Shown piece after piece: positions 10,597-21,958 of a DNA stretch of 64,000 bases. The notes under the pieces are model-generated. The model did no database searches. It was given only the letters and a program-made list of their open reading frames with translations, and had not been told where the DNA came from. The stretch comes from Capsaspora owczarzaki ATCC 30864. Lineage: Eukaryota; Opisthokonta; Filasterea. Within the stretch, counting starts at the first letter, position 1. Each line of letters opens with the position of its first letter. The stretch covers positions 1,903,700 through 1,967,699 of the forward strand of contig NW_011887293.1 in NCBI RefSeq assembly GCF_000151315.2, in the 5' to 3' direction. A program made the translations under genes and the position numbers.

Positions 10597-12259
10597 ATGC
10601 AGCAAGCGGAAGCCGTTCTCGTGCGACGACTGCAATCACTCAGTATGTTCCAACCGTAACTGTGCCTGTTGGCCTTATGAGCAAGAGTGCACGTTTCCAC
10701 TCTATCCAATCCGAATCCAATCCAGAGGATGGCAAACATGGAGGAGGCCTTGAAATTGAAAATTTGGCGCCAAAACATTCTCAATCGTTTGGTTGCGCTC
10801 TTTGTTGGACTGCCGGCATTGTCAGACTGCCCGCTGGCCGAGGCGCATGCGTGGAGCACTGAACGAGCGTTTGGACCTGGCCAAGGCCGTCTTGAGCTGA
10901 TCGAGTGGCTCGTCCAAGAGTAAGGAGTTTGGTGTATTGGATGCAGAGAGCACTGGATCCACGCTCACCTGCATGCGATGATGCACTCCAGGATTGACCC
11001 GCTGCTCGCCGGTACGCCCATTCGTGGACTTGCGCAGGATCAAGACGCGCACGCCCAGCGCGAGCAAAGTGAGGGTCATGCAAGTGTGCTATTGAGTGGA
11101 CCAACCATTCATTGCGTTTCACTTGTTTGGTTTGAACAGAACTCTTAATCTTGCTGGCGACGCTCGGGCTATGTGAAGAAACCGACGTGCATCTCATTCA
11201 GGTAGTAGACAGTCATTGATATTGATGAACATTCTTCATTCCGGCATTTCGCGCGAAAAAAAGCAACGCAACTGCCATCTCACTTGACCTGCTCGCTGCA
11301 ATGGTTGAGTAGGGCACTGCGCAAATTGAGCGACAAATACTATTGATGAACAGCCTGACAGAGCTGGCAGTTATTGCTCGAAGGCCCGTGGCGACCGACC
11401 GATTGCTGCAACCAATGCGAAAAATGAACGAGCTCGCCGCCTCGGACGCACTCTGGAGCATGCTGTCCACAAACGGGAACATTCTAGATGCCAACATGGC
11501 AGCGATGCTTGCCGGCGATTCAAAAAAGTAGGTCAATTAAGAAACAAAAGGGGAACATCTTTTTTTGTTTAAAGGTCAGCTCACTTTTGAACGAATTTGA
11601 CAAACAAATCAGACCTGTGCCGAGCCTGGTACAGCTGCAACAAGTCGTGAACAGCGTGCAAGGTGCCACCGAAGAAATGCAATCACAATTGCAGGACCTC
11701 CTGACGCATCTGGGACGCGAGCGGACGGAGCAAGCATTGCCGTTGCTCGCGGATGCCCAGCAACAAGCCCAGTTTGCAGACACGGCTGTTGCATTGCGTG
11801 ATGCACTGCATCAGTTCAAGCAAGTCGCTCAGAGGGATATTCGACCCTGGCTGCGAAAAGCGTCGCCAGCACCCTCAGGTAACGTTCACATGCAGTCGCA
11901 ACGATCGTTTCAGTGTATGCTCGCATTCTGAATCAACACGCTGCATTCATGTTGCTAGAACTCGGAGCCGCGGCTATGGCTGTATGCGATCAACAAAAGC
12001 GGCTCAATCAGGTACGGATTACCGACTTTGCAGGCATCCTCACAAACAAACGCTCATTTTCTTTTCCTTCCTTCCTTTTTCACTATTGCTCCAGTTTTAC
12101 GGCAACCTCTCAACGACACACAAGCTTCTCGCCAAAAGCATCACAGCTGCCACAGAGAGCAGCCCCGCACCAACCGACAGTGTGGACAAGCTGCGTGAAT
12201 TGTTGCAGATGGCTCGCGTGGTTCAAGAGTATTTGGCACAGGTGGCAGCTGCTTATTGA
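10597..12259 (+). CDS. HAUS7: HAUS augmin-like complex subunit 7
   Basis: Augmin subunit; augmin recruits gamma-tubulin to existing spindle microtubules to branch new ones. Eight small exons (10597-10642, 10826-10919, 10992-11068, 11140-11201, 11313-11527, 11580-11878, 11959-12011, 12095-12259) all join in phase to give about 336 residues (human HAUS7 is 368). Each splice restores colinearity with animal HAUS7: RRLQSLNCPLAEAHAW against the KLKDLNCPFLEG block; GRLELIEWLVQEIDPLL against YRLEILEWM; LLATLGLCEETDVHLIQ; then IERQILLMNSLTEL against the QKQLHFMDQLL block. The rest is coiled coil. No single open frame shows this; the open frame starting at 10687 includes intron sequence. The stop codon overlaps the 3' end of XRCC3 by 7 bases. 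Confidence 0.82.
10763..10774. promoter_or_regulatory. Palindromic E2F-type site in HAUS7 intron 1
   Basis: TTTGGCGCCAAA is a perfect 12-base palindrome matching the E2F/DP consensus TTTSSCGC on both strands. It lies inside HAUS7 intron 1 (10643-10825), about 165 bases downstream of the ATG. Function is inferred from the motif only. Confidence 0.5.
11247..11258. promoter_or_regulatory. Second palindromic E2F-type site, HAUS7 intron 4
   Basis: TTTCGCGCGAAA, a perfect E2F palindrome, lies inside HAUS7 intron 4 (11202-11312). The same gene has a second, different E2F palindrome in intron 1. Confidence 0.4.
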
Positions 12260-14261
12260 ATACACACACCCTTCACTCCATCGTTATCGATCACATACAT
12301 TGCTCGCACGTTGGGCAAATGTGGGGCGAGCACTATATGCAAGCTTCGGATGACCACGGAGGCGGCAGGTGCTGCGCGCTGCTCTGCCTGCAAAAGCGCC
12401 GCCTGGAGCGCAGAGTGCTCCTCTTCGTCATAGTGCCCTCCTCGCTTTGCAGCAGCTCCGAGCGCCAACTCGGCCATCTGAGTGGCATGATTCATGCGCG
12501 AGGACAGCCGCCGCAACAAGACGCGCATGTTGATCAGGTTGGACCACGCCAATCCCAACGCAGGGATGACGGCAGATCCCCCAGCGCCGCCGCCAGACAA
12601 GTGAGCGTATGCAGAGGCCACAGCAGGATGGCCCCGTGGCAGCCGGACTGGCGGGAAGATGGCAGAGGCGACCAGCGCGGCGTCTTTCGGCGGCTGTTGC
12701 CAACCATCGATCGACTGCATCGAAGCCCAGAGCAATGGCATTGTAGAATCGTCACTGGAGTTGGATGTGGCAGACCCGGAAGATGAGGATGATGATGACG
12801 ATGATGAAGCACTCGATCCGTCACGGCGGAAATCATCCGACACTTGGTTGATGCACACGATCGGCACATGCAAACGGCAAGAGAGCTCTTGGAGACAGGT
12901 GCCGATGCGCCCAAGGCTCTTGGCGCGCTGGGACAGCTGCGAGAACTCGTACTCGCCGCGGAAGAGAGCCGCCACCGAGTCCAGGACCACAAGGCGCACG
13001 TTCCGTTCACGGACGAGACGCTCCAGCTGCCGTTCGATGACGATGAGCAACTCATCCACCGAGCCAATGTGTTGCACGTAAATGTTATCTCTCGGATCGC
13101 CCGTGGGGACCAACGCGGCCAGCGACTCTGGACTCTGAGCGCGCCAGCGTGCAACAAAGGGATCGGTGACTTGGTGCAGGCGTCGCTTCGGAAATGCACT
13201 CTCTGTGGCCAGAAACGCTGCACAGCCAGCCAGACCACCAAGATGCTCGGGAAGCTGCACCGTGAGACAGAGCTGCAGAGCGAGCTGCGACTTGCCCGTC
13301 GCGCTTTCGCCAACAATCTCTGTGATTCCCCGCGACAGAATGCCGCCACCGAGCGCCCGATCGAGCAATACACACCCAGTTGTGAGTCTGCGCACGCAGC
13401 ATCCGTGTGCACACGAGTCTGCACTGGCGCAGCACGCCAGCAATTCTCGTGCGGTGGGCGCTCGCCATTGCGTGGTGTTCTTGCCTGGACTTGGAACGGG
13501 ATGCAGAAAGCGCGGCAGCACAGCGCGCGCAATGGCGGATTGCAGGTCTCGAATGTCCGTCTTGTTTAACCGTGTTACTCGCTCGATTTCCGCCGAGCTC
13601 AGATGCAGAACCTGTGCCAGCGTTGTGAAGCGTGCTTCAAAAACCAAGTCCAAATGTGAAACACGCACACAAAGCGAAACACAACACAATAAAGTCAGCA
13701 ATCGCAAAAACCCAAACACTGAAACATCAAAGTCAAAGTGCAGTCAGCGTGAATGTATATCAAAAGGCGCGCTGGGACGTGGAGTGCAAGTGTGAGCGAG
13801 AAACGAGATTGAAAAGCAGAGTGAAACAGAAAAAAATTCCCGCCAAAAACCAAAAACAAAGCGTGCAATGAGCAGGTTGTTTCAGACGCTCGGCGTTGGT
13901 TTGGCTGGCCCAGAGCACCGCCACAAAGCCAAGCACCTTGAGAAAACAACACGGCTTGAAGGAGCGTGACGGATACCCCCCCCCTCTCCGGTAGAGCTGC
14001 AACAACGGGCCAGCATCCAGACCGCGGGGGCTGTTTGCAAGTCGATGCAAAAACGAAGCGCGCGTATCGTTTACCCGTGTGCAGTGCCGCCACTATCCGT
14101 GGGGCCAGGTCAGCAATCTGGTCTAGCAACGCAGGTCGTTGCGGAGCGAGCTCGGAGGGCGATCGGACGGACGCAAGCGATGACGACGAGAGCCGCTGAA
14201 GGCTTTGGCTTTCGCTCGGCGTCCGACTCTGGCTTTGACTCGAGCTCTGACTACTTGACAT
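12253..14261 (-). CDS. XRCC3: RAD51 paralogue XRCC3
   Basis: RAD51-paralogue ATPase of homologous recombination; in animals it works with RAD51C in strand-exchange support and junction processing. Two exons, 14261-14075 and 13634-12253, join in phase 1 so that LLDQIADLAPRIVAAL runs into ARFTTLAQVLHLSSAEIERVT, matching the start of animal XRCC3. Features: Walker A GESATGKS at about 171-178, QLALQLCLTVQLPEHLGGL, Walker B RLVVLDSVAALF at about 276-287, PIVCINQVSD, and a C-terminal PALGLAWSNLI block. At about 522 residues it is longer than the human protein (346) because of a Ser-rich N terminus, a Cys-rich insert before the ATPase core, and a long Ser-rich insert after CINQV. The ATG at 14261 gives MSSSQ; in-frame ATGs slightly upstream are possible. 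It starts 116 bases from the divergent POLA2 start. Confidence 0.9.
13837..13849 (-). promoter_or_regulatory. E2F-type site in XRCC3 intron 1
   Basis: Read on the gene strand the site is TTTTTGGCGGGAA, an E2F-consensus match (TTTGGCGGGAA). It lies within the 440-base intron 1 of XRCC3 (14074-13635), which is long for this locus. Confidence 0.45.
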
Positions 14262-14377
14262 GACCATCCAGCACAAGCAAAAATAAAAGAGTGCATCAGC
14301 ATGAACGCCACGAAAGGTTGGATCTCTTGATGCACAATCACTCTCTCACTCTATTCTTTTTTCTGTATTCTGCTCGA

Positions 14378-17300
14378 ATGGCGACGACCAGCGAGATTAT
14401 CAGCGAGTTTGCGGACATTGGGCAGAAGCTCTCCGACGATCTCGTTGCGCAGTGTGAGTGGTTTCACGCGGTTGTACGTGTTTGCACCGGTGCAGCTAGT
14501 GGTAGCCAACGGCAGCGCCGAGAGTGGGTCGGAGGACTTCAAGTGGATGTTTCTTGGTTTTGGTTTTGGCGGGAAATCGGCAATGGATTTGAGAGCAGTG
14601 GCGGTGCTGCCTCGTCGCACCACAGACCCTCCCGCCCCTCGTTTCATGACAGATACACATTGTACAGTAAATGCATGGAGTACCACGCGCTGCATCGGTT
14701 GGACGACGGCGAGAAGGAGGGCGGCACGATCAAATCCATCATGATAAAGGATTTGGCGGGAAATCATCAACTCCATTTCCTCACTCACTGCTGCTGCGCC
14801 ACTTGTCCACCCTGGCTCACTCTGTGCAACTGTGCTGCATCTGACACCAGGCTTGACGATCTGCAACCGATTCGACGTGTCTGCCGAGACGCTCGCGGCC
14901 AAGTGGGAGGCGTTTGCCAGCGCGAGCGATTCGTCTCGCCGCCTCGGCGCCGACGACCTCGCCTCGCTCCAGAAGCAGCTGCAGGACCAAGAGCGACAAC
15001 AACAAAATCAGCGCTCAGCCACCAAGAAACGCCCGGCCAATGCGCCCATCCCAACGACCGTGTCTCCCGCCAAGGTGGACCTTGCCTCAACCACCTTTGA
15101 CAAGCGCACTGTTCACATTGTGGATGAGTCCATTCTCAGTCTCTACGGCATGTCTGACCAAATGTCCTCACGCAGCTCGAAGGACACGGTGAGTTGTGAT
15201 GTTGATGTTGTCGCGTTGTGAAAAGCGCAAAACGCTTTTTGACTGACACTGTAGAATGTGTCGCGCAGCCCAACAAGCGTCCGTTCGGCACACCACCGCC
15301 AAACCGCGTCTCCGACACCATAGGCTCACCCTTGCTGCTGTCTCCGACCAGCCTGTCTCCTACTCGGTAACACTAAACCTGGATGAGGCTCCTTTGGCTA
15401 ACTTGAGCGTTTGGTGCTAACTTTGACTGTTTTGGCTCCCCCCGTCCTCATCTGAAAACAACACTTGCAACCTCGTCCCCTTGCAGCAACCTTCCTTCGA
15501 AAGCCTTTTCAGAGCGCTCGAATGCAGGAAAGGTCGAGTTCATCTTGAACGAGGCCTTGCCACCGTGGCGACGCCCTGCCAACGCTGGTCCGCGCACCAT
15601 CGACATGGGCATGTTTGAGAGTTGCCAACTGACTCCGTATCGCTTCATGTTGCAAAAAGTTACCGACAAGGCTGAAGGTGAGAGAGAGAGTTTACAAAAA
15701 AAAAAAAAAACAAAAAAAAAACTCAAACACTTGTCCCTGACTGTGAAAACGCTGCAGTTCTCGACCAAAAGATTGAAGAGTTGGGCGCGCTGATCCGCAA
15801 GCAGCAACTTCCCAACGCGCCAGCATCGTTCGACCATGTTGGTCTCGCCAAGCAGGTATAGCAGCGGCAGTTTTGCTTTTGTCTTTTTTGTTGGCAAGTT
15901 CCGCCGCCTCAGTCCTCTCCTTTCGCACCATTTGCTCCCCAACAGGCCATGGCGACCGTTGCTGGTCGCATCTGCAGCGATGCTGGAAACGGAAAATTGA
16001 ACGATGTCTCGATTCTTCTTGAAGGCTCGCGCGACGTGTGCAACGGTGTGCGCATTCCCCTGGACATGCGCTCTTTGGATCACTTTTCAGCCTTTCCTGG
16101 ACAAGTCAGTGCTGATTTTGAGATCTGGCTTGACCAGATTGCGTGGTGCTGGCAACAGTAGCGAACTCTCATTAATGCGATGTTGAATGGACCAGATTGT
16201 CGTGGCTCAAGGATATAACATCACTGGGACCAAGTTCAGCGTGCAGCCGCACTCGTTTTTCACGGTAAGTCCTGGAGAGAAGTTGCTGAACAGGGTCTGT
16301 GTTGTTGCTTGTTGAATCTGTCAACCACCCGGCAATCCATTCTCAACCGCCCTTCGTCCCCGCCCCTTCTCTCTGTGCAGAGCGCACCCAAACCCATGCA
16401 ACAAACCGAAACGGCACAGCTGTTGGACTACTGGGCGCCGTACCGAAGCGGCAATCGGCCATTGTCCATTGTGGCAGCTGCCGGTCCCTTCAGCGGAACA
16501 GACGATCTAAGTTTTGCTCCCTTGATGGAGTTGGCCACGCAAGTTGGCAATTCAGAGCCGGACGTGCTCATCTTGGTAGGGTCGAGGTTTCCAGAGCCTG
16601 AAGTTGACGCTTTCACAAACGTGCTCATTTGCGTATTTGTCTCTTGTAGATGGGTCCGTTCGTCGACGAGCAACATCCCGGTGTTGCTGCAGGAGAGTTG
16701 GATGTTACCTTTGAGGATCTCTTCCGCGAGGCGGTCAACGACACTGTGCACAAGCTGCTCAACAGCTATTCCGGGCTTCACATTGTGATTGTCCCCTCGC
16801 TCCGCGATGTTGTTCATGACAAAATCATGCCTCAGCCTCCTTTCCCCGAGGAGCTGGTTCAGCCTCACGAGGTAAGTATGCCTTGTTTTGCCGAACGGTG
16901 CTTCTTCTTTCTTCTTCTTGTGATGCTCAAAATCCGACCCTGGATTCTGTATTCGATGTACAGCGGCTGATGCTTTGCTCAAACCCCGGAACGTTTGTCA
17001 TCAATGAGGTGACAATCGGCATTATCACGTCCGATATCTTGTTCCACCTTAGTTCGGAGGAGACTGCACGGTATGGCGCACAGTCGCATTTGATCCATCC
17101 ATACGAAACGAATCTGTGACTGACCCCTGTGATTCTGTCAATCTCGTTTCTTTTAGAGCTCGAGCTGGCGACACGAGTGATCGTCTGGCCCGCTTGGCTG
17201 GGCATCTGCTCGATCAACGCAGGTATGGTTTTGGTGCGTTTGAACTGCATATTCCACCTGCCCGTTGTGGAGCTCACGTCTTCCATTTTCTCGACTTTTC

Positions 17301-17696
17301 GCAACAACCAGCTTCTATCCGCTGTTCCCTCCTGCACTCGGCACCAACACCGAGCTGACGCATCGCAAGCAGCTCGATCTTCCCGTGACGCCCGATGTGC
17401 TCATTCTGCCGTCGGACCTCAAGTTCTTTGCCAAGGTACGAAGATGAGTGATTGTTGCACGTGTGGCATTCTTGGGCAAGGTACTTGGTGTCTCATCACG
17501 CAACGTCGTTCATTCTGGCCAGATTGTTCAACAAACCGTGTGCGTGAATCCTGGCCGCCTCACGCGCGACAAGACGGGTGGCACCTATGCCAAACTGACC
17601 GTCTTCCCTCCACGTGAAGAAGATGTTCCTGCTGGCATGAACACTGTATTGCACCATGTCGCTCGGCGGACTCGTGCCGAGATTGTGCGCATTTGA
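14378..17696 (+). CDS. POLA2: DNA polymerase alpha-primase subunit B
   Basis: Regulatory B subunit of DNA polymerase alpha-primase, which starts Okazaki fragments. Thirteen exons (14378-14453, 14851-15188, 15269-15366, 15487-15677, 15758-15855, 15946-16104, 16196-16264, 16381-16575, 16650-16871, 16964-17070, 17157-17222, 17312-17435, 17523-17696) join in frame to give about 638 residues (human 598). Landmarks: N-terminal helical domain (DLVAQCLTICNRFDVSAETL), Ser/Pro linker, OB fold (GNGKLNDVSILLEGSR), and the inactive calcineurin-like fold (AAAGPFSG; VPSLRDVVHDKIMPQPPFP; INEVTIGIITSDILFHLSSEE; LPVTPDVLILPSDLKFFAK), ending in the family signature VCVNPGRLTRDKTGGTYAKL and the terminal VRI. For the last intron I chose the acceptor at 17522, because the upstream one adds 29 residues absent from the family. 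Confidence 0.93.
14564..14578 (+). promoter_or_regulatory. E2F-type site 1 in POLA2 intron 1
   Basis: TTTTGGCGGGAAATC matches the classic E2F site TTTGGCGGGAAA exactly. It lies in POLA2 intron 1 (14454-14850), which is 397 bases long while most POLA2 introns are 70-120. Confidence 0.55.
14752..14765 (+). promoter_or_regulatory. E2F-type site 2 in POLA2 intron 1
   Basis: TTTGGCGGGAAATC repeats the last 14 bases of the first site exactly, 187 bases downstream in the same intron and the same orientation. Confidence 0.55.
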
Positions 17697-17848
17697 ATGC
17701 ATGCATGCCGGTTTGTTGAAAAATATAGCCTTGTTCAAATTTGTTTTTTTTTTTGGTCACAGCTAAACATTCAACCCGGTTCTTTTGTTTCTTTGTAATG
17801 ATACAAACAGGGAGGAAGCAACTTTTGTTTTTGTGCCAGAAATTCAAC

Positions 17849-19354
17849 TCATGCCGCCGGACGCGCTGCTCCTTGAGCGGCGCCACCAAGGCTGTTCATA
17901 ACAAGGTAGATGATGACACCGGGAACGATATAAGTCCACTAAAACAAACAGAAGTGTCAGCAGGAGCAAAGTCAGCAAGTCATAAAATCGTGAGCGTTGA
18001 CAAGACAGAGGAGGCTCGTACGTATTTTTGAATGAAAGACTTTTGGTCTTCGGGCGTTACTGGCTTGCCATCGGGGGTGCGGAGTTGCTGAGGAATGAAT
18101 GGGCTACGAGGGACCAACCATTCAGATGTGAGGAAACAAACAAACAAACGAAAAAACAAAACAAAAAAAACACATGCTCCGTCCAAAGTCGGCAAAACAA
18201 CATACTCTGGAACGGCCGAAACCAAGCCAATGGTGGCGCGAGTTCGCCAGTTGCTGCCTTCAGCCACGGCCTGCGCCTTGGCGCGATCGCAGCCGACGGA
18301 TCCGGCCGAGTACGAAACGGCAAACGCCAGACCTGTACAGAGTCGGCAAGACAACGAGTGGCAAAGATTGAGCCTTCGTTGCGCCCGCCCCCCCCGCTTC
18401 CCCGCCCCACAGTTGCATCCCAGCCAAGTACTGCTCGGCTGCAGAACCTACCACGCGCGTCAAGATGGACTGCCAAGTTGTCTTGGAGATTGGAGCTCAA
18501 AAGAGCACACTGCCAGCCAAGCAGAGCGAATCCATGCCCAAATCAGCGAGAGGCACAGCAGATGCTTTTTGCACAACGGACAAGCCACACATACAGCAGG
18601 AACGGATGCAAGTACGGAGGAAGAGTGCTCGCCGACCGTGGATGTGAAGCGAATGCGGTACAAGTCGTCCGCCGCAGCCAATCGCTGCAAGGGCGTGCAT
18701 GTACCAAAAACCAAAAACAACCGAAAACAACCAACGCAAGATGAGTCGACAAAACAATTCGAGCTTCACAACAGAAGAGAGAGAGAGACGCTTGTTGATG
18801 ACAGCACGAAAACATCAGGCACAAACCCCACCTTGAGCTGCGACAGCTGCGCTCCAGTCAGCGGGTTCTGAATCAGCGGAATGATCTTGGGACGTCCTGT
18901 GGTCGCCGAGACCAACGTTGCGGCTGCCGCTGCATCAGCCGCAGCGAACGCGACCGTGGCTGGGATTGGGAGGCTACCGCGCGACTCGAACGCGGCGCGC
19001 TCGGCGCCACCGACACCGGACAAGTCATGCTCGATCGTGTACACTGGAACCACATCTGATGCAACCGGCGATGCGGTTGTTGTTGCTGTTCCCTGCACGG
19101 ACCGACACACAACATCCGCAACCAAAACGGAGCAGAGAACGGTGAGATCTCGGCTTCCTGAATGCATGTCAGCCCCAAGACGACAACAGTGGAGCGGAGC
19201 ACACGAGGCAGGAGCAAAGAGAGCCGAACACGCGTTAGCGAGATGGGGTTTGAGGTGTGTGTGTTGGACTGGCCAAACAAACCTGGTCGTCAAACGCGAA
19301 TGACGGCGCCGCAGCGAGAACCAGCAACGCGCCGAGCAACAAAAGCAAACGCAT
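17849..19354 (-). CDS. EMC10: ER membrane protein complex subunit 10
   Basis: Lumenal subunit of the ER membrane protein complex, which inserts transmembrane segments. Seven exons (19354-19283, 19092-18832, 18684-18595, 18509-18452, 18332-18206, 18103-18022, 17938-17849) join in phase to give about 259 residues (human 262). The start codes a clean signal peptide (MRLLLLLGALLVLAAAPSFA). Family blocks follow in order: VYTIEHDLSGVGGAERAAF then ESRGSLPI; a DDLYRIRF block; SVLASVPACALLSSNLQDNL then AVHLDARG; PEDQKSFIQKYW; and a C-terminal membrane segment TYIVPGVIIYLVMNSLGG. Animal EMC10 has the matching VPACSLVESHLSDQLTLH and PQEQKSFFAKYW blocks. An Ala-rich insert follows the RGSL block. It converges on POLA2 with 152 bases between stop codons. 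Confidence 0.9.
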
Positions 19355-21958
19355 TTTGAGCAATGAGTCGAGCGAATGAGGGAATCGATCTTCAAGATCA
19401 GGCTTTGCTGAAAATTTCCATTGGGTTGCGGCGTTTGTGGCGCGCGAGGGCCGGGGGGTCGATCTAGAAATCTCAGCGGTCAACTGAACCGTGCTCGTTC
19501 TCGAGCTCCTTTTCTGGAGAACTACAGCCGTGACGTCTTGTTGTAGCAGTCGTGCAACGCTGTACTCTCGTTAGGAGTCGCGAGTCGAGCACGATGAAGA
19601 ACTGGGCTTCTGAGCAGATTTTGTTGCGATTGTTCGTTGTTAGTTTTGGTGCTCGATCCATTACCCCACTAGACTCGTGCGCCTCCCTGTTGCTATCCAT
19701 CCACAAAACGGACCACCAAGGCTGAACAAAATCACCAGGACTAATCCGAAATCCTACTCTGAGCGAAGGTGTGAATAGTTTATGGAAACGGTTGACGTTC
19801 AAAATTTCAAAAACATGACTTTTCACACACCAGTCAATTAAATCTCGCGCCCGCCTTCGCAGATTTGCAAAGCCCACCACGACGCACGAGAAAACCCCAC
19901 TGCACGAGGGTAAAGTATGACGAAAGCCCGAGCCACTGGGCCGTTCAAGGCTTGAGCAGAGAGCCCAACGGAGCAAACATGCCAAAAATTAGCAGCTCGC
20001 AGATCAAAAACCTGTTTTGAGAGAGGCAAAGAGTTGTTTCGGGCTGCTCCGAGGATGCACGAATCACCATACCTAGCAAGCGGAGAGACTCGCTGCATTC
20101 GAGCTGGAAGAGGGGCGAGGGCTAAGAGCTGGCAGAGCAGGGAGGTGTGAATCATGCTAAGACCAACCCCTCGAGCAGCAGCTCCCAAATGCCTCGACCA
20201 GCGGCACGCAGCTCCCTGAGCTGGAGAGACTCATAACTGCTTGCTGTTGTTGTTGCGATACTGTGGCGAGAGATGGGTGACCAAGCGAAAAGGCACACGT
20301 TACGATTCGAAAAAAAAAAAACCAAAACAAAACGGAAGGTGTGTTCCCTGCGGAACTGGGGTGTGGTTGACGACAGCCCAACTCGACCTTCGCGCAGTAT
20401 GAAAGCCAGAGCAGGGTGTGCAGAAGCGCGCCATACAAGGCTGAAAGCACGCTCCAGCCTGGAGGACACGTCTGGCGTTTGTTTGCGTTTATTCTGATGA
20501 TGTGGTGGTACAATGGGAGAGCCGGCGAGTCATCGCTCAACGTCAATCACGCCAAATCATTCACTGTCACAATGCAACCCAAGCGGCTGGACACAAATCC
20601 GGGTGGACCCAAAGAAAGCCCTCAGCTTACCTTTTGTCTCTTTTCTGTTGGTTCTTCGATTCGGCATAACTGGGGAGTTTAGAGACGCTGCAATCGAAAA
20701 GCAAATCGGAGACTTTGCACGCGCCAGAAGAAATTTTCAAAAAAGCAAGGAGAAAACCAACCGTTCGTTCCCACTGTAAGGTCGCTCCTTGGACCTCTTC
20801 CATCCAATGATGGCTGCTGTCACACACCCTACCGGAACTGTTTTAGTTTTGATGTCTTGTCCCCAATGGACGACCCTGTATTGGGGTGAGAGAGGTTGCT
20901 GGTTTTTTTTTCTGGGATTTTGAGATTTGTGCTTTCGGGTCATTGTTCGCGTTTGGGAGCAACGCAGTCCATTTTTGCACTTGATCAACCTCAACAACAT
21001 GGCCCTGGCACAACCATGCCGAGGCCCATATCCCCTTCATGCAGGTTCTCCTGCCGATGGATAGTGGATGACTTTCTTGATTATCCGGCTTCTTTCGAGA
21101 TCTTGTTTTCAAAACTGGGTCCCGTTGACGGCGACGCCTCCACAGTCGAGAGTGGTTGTCACCTTTGCCGCAAGTATGAGCACCCCACTTGCAGCGCTGC
21201 ATTAATCCACGCCTGAGTGTCAACACACAGCGTACACACAGCGTGCGTGCTCCTGTGGGAGATCGGTGAATTTTTCATTTTCAAGCGCGGTTTTTTTTTG
21301 AAGAGATGTGTCCTTGTAGTCCAGTTTCATGCTTTCAACCATGAACTAGATCTACACTGCAGCTAAGACGCGACACACCATGGTCCTCGTTCTCAACCTC
21401 TGCTTTGAGCCGCTTCCGCGGTGAAATTGCAAATTTTTGCGGGCTCTGAAGGGAGATCTGTGCTTTTGGCTCTTTCGCGCAATAAGCGGAGAACGGTGTG
21501 CGTTGGTGCGGCTGTGCAACCATCTCGACCACACCGGACACTTGCAGCCTACCCCATTGTGGAGCGTTGCGACCACTCCCACCACCTGCTTCTCTCTCTC
21601 CCTCTCTCCCTCTCTGTCTTCTGTCCCCCATTTCCCTTCCCCTCGCCTCTGATCGCAGTCAAAAGCGAGTAAAACGAGATTCGTGCTTTTATTTTCCGTT
21701 TCAATTCCACGATGTCATGATTTGAGCGGGAGGTGCTAGCTCCCACCCGACGTGGCCGAGGCCAAGGGACTTGCACTCAAATGGCCGCATCTTTTGGCAT
21801 GATTCCTACCTCGCCTGGATGCTGTGGACGGGAGCGAAATGTCGACTGACGGGGGAGAGCGAGAGAAAACGACTACATCAAACCAAACCTGAAACCTGAA
21901 ATCATTTCTGCATGCACGTCTCATCCCGTCACATCAATGGTTGCCAGCGACAGATTCA
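19355..21958. other. 2.6 kb region with no recognised gene
   Basis: This is the largest unexplained gap. It separates the divergent starts of EMC10 and the HMG-box gene. Open frames exist (minus 19985-19473, about 170 codons; minus 20188-19838; plus 20896-21216), but none shows a domain, acceptable composition or splice continuity that I can recognise. It holds a CRE-like TGACGTCT at about 19531, an E2F half site TTTCGCGC at 21473-21480, and a CT-rich tract (tctctctccctctctccctc) at about 21591-21615. Its base composition is more even and less low-complexity than other gaps here, so a decayed element or a non-coding RNA gene is possible. Confidence 0.4.

Noticed and set aside
10687-10923. Open frame giving HAUS7 a different N terminus
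   Set aside because: Its first half is intron 1; joining ATG exon 10597-10642 to 10826 gives a better match (SLNCPLAEAH) with correct phase.
17457-17522. Alternative acceptor for the last POLA2 exon (after gggcaag, 17480)
   Set aside because: It would insert residues absent from POLA2 proteins; the acceptor at 17522 reproduces the family spacing before VCVNPGRLT.
19473-19985. 170-codon minus-strand open frame
   Set aside because: Trp/Arg/Cys-rich composition, no recognisable domain and no splice continuity to neighbours; not supported as a gene.
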